DNA of 64,000 nt from positions 62,001 to 126,000 of the forward strand of contig NZ_RJWA01000010.1 in NCBI RefSeq assembly GCF_003762835.1, written 5' to 3'. The notes beneath the pieces were generated by a model that was given only the letters and a program-made list of their open reading frames with translations, did not search any database and was not told the origin of the DNA. The translations under genes were made by a program, and so were the position numbers. Source of the DNA: Micromonospora sp. HM5-17. Lineage in GTDB: Bacteria > Actinomycetota > Actinomycetes > Mycobacteriales > Micromonosporaceae. Positions 1 through 6,206 of this stretch are shown here, piece after piece (the stretch's first letter is position 1; each line of letters begins with the position of its first letter).

Positions 1-27
1 GCTCCTCGAGCGCGCCCGCCGGGGTGC

Positions 28-297
28 TCAGTGGTTCCAGCCGCCGCGCGGCGCGCGGTACGCCTTGATCTCGACGGTGAACTCGCTGCCGTCGCTCAGC
101 CGCAGCACGACGCCGCTGTTCGAGGTCATGAAGCCGGCGCTGGAGAGCGTCAGGACCTCGTCGATCTCGACCGGGGCGCCCTCCGCGTCGTGCAGGACCG
201 CAAGGTGCCCGCCGATCTCGCCGGCGGCCAGCTCCAGGTCGGCCTCCTGCATGGCGCCCAGCAGGGCCTGCTCGATGACGTCCTGGTGGGTGGGCAT
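28..297 (-). CDS. Small phage protein of unknown function (89 aa)
   Basis: I do not recognise a family. The protein is acidic, with an N-terminal helix and a C-terminal beta-rich stretch (LRLSDGSEFTVEIKAYR) resembling a small beta-sheet fold. An AAGGAGGAAG ribosome binding site sits just before the ATG at 297. It is the first gene downstream of the strong operator-flanked promoter at 334-385, so it is probably expressed independently of the late genes. Confidence 0.7.
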   Translation of the reverse strand: MPTHQDVIEQALLGAMQEADLELAAGEIGGHLAVLHDAEGAPVEIDEVLTLSSAGFMTSNSGVVLRLSDGSEFTVEIKAYRAPRGGWNH

Positions 298-333
298 GAC
301 TTCCTCCTTGTTAGGGGGAGAAGGGGAGCGGTG

Positions 334-412
334 CGTACATAAACATTGTAGGCAAAAAGCGATCTTGGCGTACAGGTTTTATGTATATCTTGGGCCGTGT
401 AGCAGGTCACAC
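334..412 (-). promoter_or_regulatory. Operator-flanked promoter, copy 1
   Basis: On the minus strand a -35 box TGTACG (369-374) and a -10 box TACAAT (345-350) are separated by 18 bp. Each box is embedded in a 17-bp operator on the plus strand: CGTACATAAACATTGTA (334-350) and CGTACAGGTTTTATGTA (369-385). A further conserved block, GTGTGACC on the minus strand, lies at about 403-410. The same arrangement recurs at 24.3 and 26.5 kb. It drives the gene at 28-297. Confidence 0.75.
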
Positions 413-497
413 AGGCGCCGACACCGCAGGCCCCTCCACGGAGACCGCCGAACGGCCTCGATCGGGTCGGGAAGTGAGGAGGTGCCGGGACGAAGGC

Positions 498-914
498 TTA
501 GACAGGCTGTGGGCGGGCGAAGCCCTCAGGCGCGTCCCGCTCCGGGAACCGGCGCGCCTCCAGCTCGGCCGCTGCCTCCAGCAACCACGCCGGCTGCGCC
601 CGGCGCGCGGCCTCCGGCCGGGCCAGCACCCGGCCGCCCGGCGACGTTGTCTCCGCACCGCACGCCTGGCACCAGGTCGTCAGCCACAGCAGACCGCGCC
701 CCTGCTCCGTCGACCCGGCCAGCAGGCCACCGCAGCCGCACACGCCGACCGGACGGCCGGCGTCGACCGCCGAGACGTACGCCTCGACGTCCACCGTGCC
801 GTCGCGCAGCAGTGCCGTGCTGATGGCCACCACACACACCTCTCCGCTGGTCGAGGCTTCCTCAGTGTGGGACGGGGCCGGGTCGAAGATCAACATTGTT
901 CGACCCGGCCCCAC
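498..914 (-). CDS. Phage zinc-ribbon-like protein (138 aa)
   Basis: Unknown function. Four cysteines in two pairs (VCGCGG about residues 58-63 and WCQACG about residues 81-86) suggest a small zinc ribbon; the C-terminus is Ala/Arg-rich and helical. The GTG start at 914 is supported by a GAGGAGGAG ribosome binding site that overlaps the end of the upstream gene, so the two are translationally coupled. An ATG at 896 is an alternative start. It belongs to the replication/recombination operon. Confidence 0.65.
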   Translation of the reverse strand: MGPGRTMLIFDPAPSHTEEASTSGEVCVVAISTALLRDGTVDVEAYVSAVDAGRPVGVCGCGGLLAGSTEQGRGLLWLTTWCQACGAETTSPGGRVLARPEAARRAQPAWLLEAAAELEARRFPERDAPEGFARPQPV

Positions 915-917
915 CGG

Positions 918-1460
918 TCACTCCTCCTCGACGGACGGCAGTGCCAGGAGCTCACCGAGCGCCAGCCGGCCGTCCCGGTACGCCGCCGCCACCTCCTTCC
1001 GTCCGCCGGTCTTCCACGTCAGCCGCGTGGCCGGCGGGGCCGGCTCGGCGACCCGAACGAAGTCGAGTACCCGGCCGGTCTCGCCGTCGACGACCGTGCC
1101 ATCCGGCTCGACCCGCATCCGGGCCAGCAGCGCCTTACGCCACGCCGGCCGGACCGTCTCCACCGGTGCCGGCGTCGTGACCTCCACCTCGGTCGGGTGC
1201 TCCTGCTTGCACCAGGCGAGGAAGCCGGCTTCCTCGACGATGAACCCGGGCTCAGGAGTGCTCAGGCTGAGCTGGGCGACCGCCCGTCCGCAGCCGGGCA
1301 CCCGCACCTCGACCGTCGTCACCCCGAGCTGGTTGTGCAGGTCGATCAGTCCGCTGTCGGCCTCGTGCCGGGCGGCGTCGTACGCCTTCTTCACCTCGTC
1401 GGCGAGGGCCTTGAGCACGGCGGCCCGCATCGCCACCTCGGGGAGCTGCTGCCTGGTCAC
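918..1460 (-). CDS. Phage protein downstream of the Sak4-like ATPase (180 aa)
   Basis: No family recognised. The N-terminus is an amphipathic helix (KALADEVKKAYDAARHEADSG), followed by a beta-rich core with a lone CKQEH motif and an acidic C-terminus ending in EEE. It overlaps the upstream ATPase gene by 4 bp (ATGA), which implies coordinated production. The position suggests a partner in DNA recombination or replication, but that is inference from context only. Confidence 0.65.
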   Translation of the reverse strand: MTRQQLPEVAMRAAVLKALADEVKKAYDAARHEADSGLIDLHNQLGVTTVEVRVPGCGRAVAQLSLSTPEPGFIVEEAGFLAWCKQEHPTEVEVTTPAPVETVRPAWRKALLARMRVEPDGTVVDGETGRVLDFVRVAEPAPPATRLTWKTGGRKEVAAAYRDGRLALGELLALPSVEEE

Positions 1461-2581
1461 CGGGTCACCTCCGCCAGGTCGGCCCGGCCGCTGGCCTCAG
1501 CTGGCGGCTGCTCGGTCACCTGGGCGGCTGGTTCCGTCTTCACATCGCCGCGCGGCTGGCCCGGCGGCTCGTTGGGCGTCGCGCCGGCCATGCGGGCGGC
1601 CCGGCGAGCCATCTCCGCCCCGGCCTCCTCTGAGGCGTCGATGTCGGCGGCCTGGGCGAGCGACGTCTTTCGCGCGGCGGCGATCTCCTGGCCCCGCGCG
1701 TTGAACGCGGGTCGCAGCTTCTGCGTCATGCCGAGCCGCTGTGCTCGCTGCCACAGCACCTCCAGGTCCTCCCGGGAGCTGCACGCGGCGAGCGCCTTCG
1801 GCCAGTCGACGTCGGCCGGCGGCTCGCCGTTCTCCAGCCAGTCAAGCAGCTGGTGCGCCAGGTCGGCGCCCGGCTTGTAGATCACCTGGTCAGCCAGGGC
1901 GTCGCACCGGCTCTTCGTGATCCGCAGGAAGTGCTCCGCGTCGATGTCGCCAACGATGTCGAACTCGTACTCGATCCCATCGCGCTGGTCGGGCTGCATG
2001 CCCAGCTTGGAGACCTTCGCCTTGCCGTCCGAACCTTCGGTCAGCTCGTACCGTTGCTTAGAGCGCAGGCAGACCGCGACGTGGCCCGGGTACGACATCA
2101 GGGCCTCGATGTACGCCCGCTCGATCGGGCGGACCTGCTTCCAGCCGTCCATCGATCGGCCGCTGTGGTTGCGGGCGAACAGGTCGACCAGCTCCAGGAT
2201 GCCGCCAGGCCCGAACCAGTAGTGCGACAGGCTGTCGACCATGAACCCGGCGAAGCCCTCGTTGGCAGCCTCGTCGATCAGCTCGACCAGCTGCCGCGGG
2301 TCGTACTTCACCGGGGAGATCTTCGAGAACCCGTACCCGCCGGCCTCCTCCGGCGTCATGTCCAGGACTCCGGGCAGCTCCGGGTTGGCGGCGTACTTGT
2401 CGGCCGAGTCCCGCTCGGTGTCGACGACGGCGATCCGCTCGATGCCGTCAGCGACCGTCCGGCAGCCAGTCAGCGTGTAGAGCAGCTTGAGGCTGGTGAG
2501 CGTCTTGCCGGAGCCGGACGGCCCGGCGAGCGCGATCCGTGCCTTCGCCTGCTTCCTCGTCGCAGGCTTGAACCTTGACAC
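1457..2581 (-). CDS. Sak4-like phage AAA/RecA-fold ATPase
   Basis: Probable phage recombinase or recombination mediator. Walker A GPSGSGKT lies at about residues 20-27, and a Walker B-like run GFAGFMVDSLSHYW follows about 100 residues later, as in Sak4/phage AAA ATPases that help single-strand annealing. The Ala/Glu/Pro-rich C-terminus is probably flexible. The GTG at 2581 is chosen because GAAAGGGA lies at good distance; another GTG at 2599 is possible. A 35-bp dyad (2619-2653) lies just upstream. The gene heads a three-gene coupled run to 498. Confidence 0.8.
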   Translation of the reverse strand: MSRFKPATRKQAKARIALAGPSGSGKTLTSLKLLYTLTGCRTVADGIERIAVVDTERDSADKYAANPELPGVLDMTPEEAGGYGFSKISPVKYDPRQLVELIDEAANEGFAGFMVDSLSHYWFGPGGILELVDLFARNHSGRSMDGWKQVRPIERAYIEALMSYPGHVAVCLRSKQRYELTEGSDGKAKVSKLGMQPDQRDGIEYEFDIVGDIDAEHFLRITKSRCDALADQVIYKPGADLAHQLLDWLENGEPPADVDWPKALAACSSREDLEVLWQRAQRLGMTQKLRPAFNARGQEIAAARKTSLAQAADIDASEEAGAEMARRAARMAGATPNEPPGQPRGDVKTEPAAQVTEQPPAEASGRADLAEVTR

Positions 2582-2618
2582 GTCTTCGTCCCTTTCCACG
2601 TGAACGAACTTACAAAGG

Positions 2619-2653
2619 CTATACGGCTACTGAACGTGATTGCGGCCGTATAG
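2619..2653. promoter_or_regulatory. 35-bp dyad element, copy 1
   Basis: CTATACGGC (2619-2627) and GCCGTATAG (2645-2653) are perfect inverted arms separated by 17 bp. The same 35-bp layout occurs at six other prophage gene starts. Here it overlaps the end of the small zinc-finger gene and lies 38 bp before the Sak4-like gene, which it probably controls. Confidence 0.75.
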
Positions 2654-2866
2654 ATCGAGGCCATGCGAAAGCCCGGTGTGGACCTGGCAGGCCAGTGCTC
2701 CGACAGCGGCAGGGAAGCCGCAGTCGGAGTGCCGACAGATGACCGGCGTACCGAACGCCGTGCAGGCCGTGTCGGCCTCGTGCCGCCAGTCGTCGCCTGC
2801 GGGAACGAGCAGCCCGCCACAGGTGGCGCACTGGGCGACGTCGACTGTCGGCAGGGGGACAGTCAC
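2627..2866 (-). CDS. Small Cys/His-rich phage protein (79 aa)
   Basis: Probable zinc-binding protein: CATCGG near residue 13, then a Cys pair around ICRHSDC and a final ACQVHTG, enough ligands for one or two zinc sites. Function unknown. The GTG start at 2866 overlaps the TGA of the upstream initiator-like gene (GTGA), indicating coupling. Its 3' end runs into the 35-bp dyad at 2619-2653, so the coding sequence and a control site share DNA. Confidence 0.65.
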   Translation of the reverse strand: MTVPLPTVDVAQCATCGGLLVPAGDDWRHEADTACTAFGTPVICRHSDCGFPAAVGALACQVHTGLSHGLDLYGRNHVQ

Positions 2867-3555
2867 TTCCCGATCACTCTCCTTCCGTGTTCCCGTACGA
2901 CCGCCAGGTGGCGGCCGTGCAGCGGGGCCGATCTCCTGCATCCAGGGAAGGCGCAGTAGCCGTTCGGCCCCTCGACGTACCGGTGGTCGGCGAGCGTGCC
3001 GCCGCCAACCGGTAGGTCCTGTTTCCCGTTTGGATTGAGTCCGCGTGGCGGACTAGAACCGTCCGCCAGGCGGACTAGCTCTAGTCCGCGACCCGGACTA
3101 GAACCGGCCATCTCTGGTCCGTCTCCCGGACCAGCAAGCCGGGGCGAATCGGACGCTGCTGGTCCGACTCTCGGACCAGCCCTGCGGGTCTCTTCCCGCT
3201 CGTCTGGTCCGGGTGGCGGACGCGTCTCGTCCCCCACTAGTCCGGTGAGCGGACCAGACGGCACCGTTAGCCGGTACACCGTCCGAGCCTTCTTCGACCG
3301 CGCGTCCGCCACGGAGGGCCGGGTCCGAACCACCCAGCCCTCCTTCTCCAGCTTGTTGAGCCACGCGGCCACGGTGGACCGGGCGAGCCCGGTTCCGTTG
3401 ACCAGATCCGTGAGGCTCGGCGTGAACCGCTCGGGGATCGTGGCCGTGGCGTGGTCCGTCCACGTCAGCAGCGTCAAGACGAGCTGGCGGCCAGGAGGAT
3501 CCAACGTGCACTCCTTGCTCCTGACCGCGCGTTCGACCGTCCACCGGTCGACCAT
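2863..3555 (-). CDS. Winged-helix replication initiator-like protein (lambda O-like organisation)
   Basis: Residues 20-95 read as a winged helix (QLVLTLLTW, LVNGTGLARSTVAAWLNKLEKEGWVVR), as in phage replication initiators and DnaD-like proteins. Residues about 100-174 are a low-complexity Gly/Pro/Arg linker encoded by DNA that holds seven palindromic iterons. The C-terminus has a small Cys/His motif (YCAFPGCRR...HGRHL). An initiator gene carrying its own iterons is the arrangement of lambda O and oriLambda. The ATG at 3555 is the start. Initiator function is inferred from fold plus iterons. Confidence 0.7.
   Translation of the reverse strand: MVDRWTVERAVRSKECTLDPPGRQLVLTLLTWTDHATATIPERFTPSLTDLVNGTGLARSTVAAWLNKLEKEGWVVRTRPSVADARSKKARTVYRLTVPSGPLTGLVGDETRPPPGPDEREETRRAGPRVGPAASDSPRLAGPGDGPEMAGSSPGRGLELVRLADGSSPPRGLNPNGKQDLPVGGGTLADHRYVEGPNGYCAFPGCRRSAPLHGRHLAVVREHGRRVIGK
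3036..3257. repeat. Seven phased 21-bp palindromic iterons (candidate phage origin)
   Basis: Copies of CT(A/G)GTCCG-N5-CGGAC(T/C)AG are centred at 3046, 3068, 3091, 3124, 3169, 3214 and 3247. Three are perfect in both arms (3081-3101, 3114-3134, 3159-3179). The centre spacings of 22, 23, 33, 45, 45 and 33 bp are close to whole numbers of 11-bp turns, so all sites face the same side of the helix. A relatively AT-rich stretch (about 3017-3037) flanks the array. All copies lie inside the initiator-like gene. Confidence 0.8.
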
Positions 3556-3652
3556 GCAGGCGGCCTCTCTGTGCAGCGCCGCCAGCGCACCGCACCCCGA
3601 ACTGGCGTACGATGCGCGTGCGACCCGTTATCCGATCCGGGTACGTCTCCAC

Positions 3653-3684
3653 CGGCCCCGCCAGATGACCGCCTGGCGGGGCCG
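3653..3684. terminator. Strong hairpin, probable terminator
   Basis: A 12-bp perfect stem (CGGCCCCGCCAG with CTGGCGGGGCCG) and 8-nt loop lie between the HTH gene ending at 3750 and the initiator-like gene starting at 3555. There is no T-tract, as is common in high-GC actinobacteria. Confidence 0.65.
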
Positions 3685-3749
3685 AGACGTTCTCCGGCAC
3701 CTTACACCCGACGTGTACGGCCGCAGTGCCTCCGGGCATCCTCATACCC

Positions 3750-4064
3750 TCACGCCGTCCCGGCCTCGGGCTCGCCCGGGTCCCGCTTGATGCCCCACGG
3801 ATCCCACACGATCGTCCGGTTCGTCCGCTCGGCGAACGCGTAGATGGTCGGCACCTTCCAGACCGGGTTGTTGCTCACCTCGCCGTCCTCCTTGGGCAGC
3901 ACACCCTTCGACCGCCACTGGTACGGCGTGTTGTCCTTCACGTCGAACATCCGGCCGATCTCCTTGAGGCCCACGACGGGCGGCGGGGAGATCGGCCCCT
4001 CTTCGATCAGGTTGTCGGCGACCGAACGGACCGCCGCCCTCAACTGGGTCTTGCTCACCTTCAC
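3750..4064 (-). CDS. Putative small HTH DNA-binding phage protein (104 aa)
   Basis: The middle of the protein (VVGLKEIGRMFDVKDNTPYQWRSKG, about residues 30-54) reads as a helix-turn-helix of the excisionase/MerR-like type, followed by a short wing (NNPVWKVPTIYAFAERTNR). The GTG at 4064 is chosen because GAGGAGAGG precedes it; the open frame runs further upstream, but those residues look non-coding. It is downstream of the promoter at 4249-4300, with an extra operator at 4090-4106 just before the start. It is a candidate regulator of the operator family, by position only. Confidence 0.65.
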   Translation of the reverse strand: MKVSKTQLRAAVRSVADNLIEEGPISPPPVVGLKEIGRMFDVKDNTPYQWRSKGVLPKEDGEVSNNPVWKVPTIYAFAERTNRTIVWDPWGIKRDPGEPEAGTA

Positions 4065-4089
4065 GTTCCTCTCCTCCCACGACGGGCGC

Positions 4090-4106
4090 CGTACAGAGAG
4101 AATGTA
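4090..4106. promoter_or_regulatory. Isolated 17-bp operator
   Basis: CGTACAGAGAGAATGTA matches the operator consensus seen at the paired promoters; with the next base it forms GTACA-N7-TGTAC. It lies 26 bp before the GTG of the HTH gene, between that gene and the 30-aa leader ORF. No -10 box accompanies it, so it may serve feedback or roadblock control. Confidence 0.6.
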
Positions 4107-4128
4107 CGGCACCACCCCGCGGGATCGA

Positions 4129-4221
4129 TCACAGCGCCGCAGCGGCTCCGAGGTCAGAACCGCAGGGCAGCGGTCCGGCCGCGAGGCCCGACGTCGCCGC
4201 ACTGGGCAAGATCTTGGCCAT
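4129..4221 (-). CDS. Possible 30-aa leader peptide or small protein
   Basis: ATG at 4221 with an AGGAGGG ribosome binding site, encoding MAKILPSAATSG and an Ala/Gly/Leu-rich tail. It is the first open frame after the strongest promoter of the prophage (TTGACG-N18-TACAAT). It could be a leader peptide or simply a chance ORF; no homology is recognised. Confidence 0.4.
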   Translation of the reverse strand: MAKILPSAATSGLAAGPLPCGSDLGAAAAL

Positions 4222-4248
4222 CTTCCCTCCTGTTCATGGCAGACGAGA

Positions 4249-4300
4249 CGTACAAAGACATTGTATAGGATAGGCCATCTCGACGTCAATATTGTATGTA
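4249..4300 (-). promoter_or_regulatory. Operator-flanked promoter, copy 2 (near-consensus)
   Basis: Minus-strand TTGACG (4284-4289), 18 bp, TACAAT (4260-4265). The proximal operator CGTACAAAGACATTGTA is at 4249-4265; the distal one, CGTCAATATTGTATGTA (4284-4300), is degenerate in its left arm, which turns the -35 into near-consensus TTGACG. It transcribes the 30-aa ORF and the HTH gene. Confidence 0.75.
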
Positions 4301-4362
4301 TGTCCGGGACATCCTTTGCTCGGCCTGCGCGCAGCCGGCTATGCTGGTGTCTCCACGTGAAC

Positions 4363-4398
4363 GCAAGGAGCCCCGGACCACGGTCCGGGGCTCCTTGC
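4363..4398. terminator. Terminator at the end of the tail operon
   Basis: A perfect 17-bp stem (GCAAGGAGCCCCGGACC paired with GGTCCGGGGCTCCTTGC) with an almost loopless turn begins 13 bp after the stop codon of the last minor tail gene. It separates the late operon from the 4.2-kb promoter region and could work in both directions. Confidence 0.8.
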
Positions 4399-4410
4399 TA
4401 TCCGGGGCGG

Positions 4411-5112
4411 CTACGTCACCGCGACGGCGTGCGGGAACTTCACCGCCTCGCCACATGCCGTGATCTGCAAGTAGCGGGGCCGTCCCGGCGCGCCGATGTG
4501 CGTGACCGTTCCCGTGTTCGCCTCCAGCGTGAGCTGGATCGTTGTCGACAGGTCCGTGTCCGCGTCCCGCTTGATGTACCGCAGCGCGTCGCAGTTCATC
4601 ACCGGGCCGCCCTCCGTCCGGAACCGGTAGAACTCGGTGATCTGAACCGCGGGGGAGCCAGCCCGCATCAGCCGGAACAACGGCTGCACCCCGGCGGCCG
4701 ACGAGCTGACGCCGCCGCCCAGCTCCACCCGGTACGCCGTCCGCGCCCGCAGCACCATCGGCACGGACAACACCACGGTCTGGGCCGTCACGGCCGGCGA
4801 GTTGTTCTCCGCCCACGCCAGCCCGTCCGGGCCGACACCGGGGGCGGGTGGTCCCGCCCAGCCGACAATGTGGTTCCCGGACGGCGGCGACTTCACCACC
4901 ATGACCCGGGCGCCGACCGCGACGGGCCCCACCATGGACACGACGCGAATCGGCACCGTGTCGCCGTCGTAGACAGCCCGGATCGTCCCGTCGGCCGCCA
5001 CGCTCACCACTGTCGCGGGCCGCAGCCGCCACATCAGCCCGAGCCGGCTCGCCCGCTCCAGCACCGCCTCGGCGATCGCTTTCACCGGCAGATGGCCATA
5101 CGGATCCCTCAC
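4411..5112 (-). CDS. Minor tail protein (233 aa)
   Basis: Last gene of the late operon. The N-terminal third resembles the OB-like baseplate/hub accessory proteins of actinophages (TVVSVAADGTIRAVYDGDTVPIRVVSMVGPVAVGARVMVV), and the rest is beta-rich and probably receptor-facing. It overlaps the preceding minor tail gene by 4 bp (ATGA at 5109-5112). The role is inferred from fold impression and from its place after the tape measure. Confidence 0.65.
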   Translation of the reverse strand: MRDPYGHLPVKAIAEAVLERASRLGLMWRLRPATVVSVAADGTIRAVYDGDTVPIRVVSMVGPVAVGARVMVVKSPPSGNHIVGWAGPPAPGVGPDGLAWAENNSPAVTAQTVVLSVPMVLRARTAYRVELGGGVSSSAAGVQPLFRLMRAGSPAVQITEFYRFRTEGGPVMNCDALRYIKRDADTDLSTTIQLTLEANTGTVTHIGAPGRPRYLQITACGEAVKFPHAVAVT

Positions 5113-6206
5113 GCCGGATCATCCCCGTCCGTCGTCGGATACGCCCGGCGAAGCGTGTGCCGCATCTCCCCGCCCGGGGCGAGCGCCATCGTCCAGCCGG
5201 TCTCCAGCCACAGCTGCCCGTCCCACCGCACCACGTCGTAGCCGTCGTGCCGCGGGTCAGGCGGCGTACTCAGCTCCACCGACTCGTAGATCGTCTGCTG
5301 TATGCCCAGCGTCCGCGCGTATACCGTCACCAGCGCCTGCGATGGCAGCTGCGCCTCCACCACCCTCGGCAGCACGAACCCGCGTCGGGCGATCGAGTGC
5401 GGCGCCGACGCCGGCACGTCGTACGTGCCGACCAGCGGGGCCGCGTCCGAACCTGGGTCGTTGCTGACGACGACGAACCGGTTCGGCGCCGTCAGCAGGT
5501 CCGACACGCGCGAGATTGAGTTGCGGACCACCCGCCGGGACGCGTCCAGGTCGATCGTCGGCGCCTGGCCAGCCGGCTCGAACGCGCGCCGCAGCCGCAG
5601 CCGGCCCTGGTGGTCGAACCACGGCTTGAAGTACCCGCCCATCGTCGCCAGGTCCCGCAGGGCGCTAGCCCGGGAGGTGCCCGGCGACCAGGAGCTCACC
5701 GACCGCTGCTCGGTCGAGTCCATCGCCACCTCGCCGATCGGCAACCCATCCAGCAGCCGGGCCACCGCCTGGTCGACGAGCTGCCCGCCCGCGTCGAACC
5801 CGCTCTCCAGCTCCTGGTCGACGATGAACATCTCGTCGAACAGGGTCAGCGGAGCCGTCGACCCGCCGCTGCGCACCACCTCCACACTGTCGGCGATCAT
5901 GTACCGGCCCAGCGGGTACACGCTGGGCGGCCGGTCGCCGACCACCATCGAGATCGCCACCCGGTCCGTCAGCGGGTTCACCCGCTCGGCGTCCACCGCC
6001 CCGAGGGTCAGCCCGGACACCCGCCGCACGATCGTCGCCGTGACATCGTGGCTCAGGCTCGGTGTCGTCCCGCGTAGCGGAGTCAGCGGCCCGCGCCGCA
6101 CCCCAGTGCGGCCGTCGATCAAGTCGAAGCGGAACGACACCGCCCGCTGCCCAACGTGGTCGGGCAGATCGAGCAGGTCACGCGGTGCCGCAGATGCCAA
6201 GCCCAT
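5109..6206 (-). CDS. Minor tail / baseplate hub-like protein (365 aa)
   Basis: Typical actinophage tail-tip protein. A beta-rich N-terminus has a characteristic stretch on converting hub coordinates (FRFDLIDGRTGVRRGPLTPLRGT), and the central domain has SPGTSRASALRDLATMGGYFKPWFDHQGRLRLR, as in hub proteins of the gp27/gp44 type. The ATG at 6206 overlaps the end of the upstream giant tail gene by 29 bp. It should sit at the tail tip around the tape measure end. Confidence 0.7.
   Translation of the reverse strand: MGLASAAPRDLLDLPDHVGQRAVSFRFDLIDGRTGVRRGPLTPLRGTTPSLSHDVTATIVRRVSGLTLGAVDAERVNPLTDRVAISMVVGDRPPSVYPLGRYMIADSVEVVRSGGSTAPLTLFDEMFIVDQELESGFDAGGQLVDQAVARLLDGLPIGEVAMDSTEQRSVSSWSPGTSRASALRDLATMGGYFKPWFDHQGRLRLRRAFEPAGQAPTIDLDASRRVVRNSISRVSDLLTAPNRFVVVSNDPGSDAAPLVGTYDVPASAPHSIARRGFVLPRVVEAQLPSQALVTVYARTLGIQQTIYESVELSTPPDPRHDGYDVVRWDGQLWLETGWTMALAPGGEMRHTLRRAYPTTDGDDPA

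Noticed and set aside
3036-3257. CRISPR-like array
   Set aside because: The repeats are palindromic, 21 bp, without uniform spacers, and lie inside a coding region; iterons fit better.
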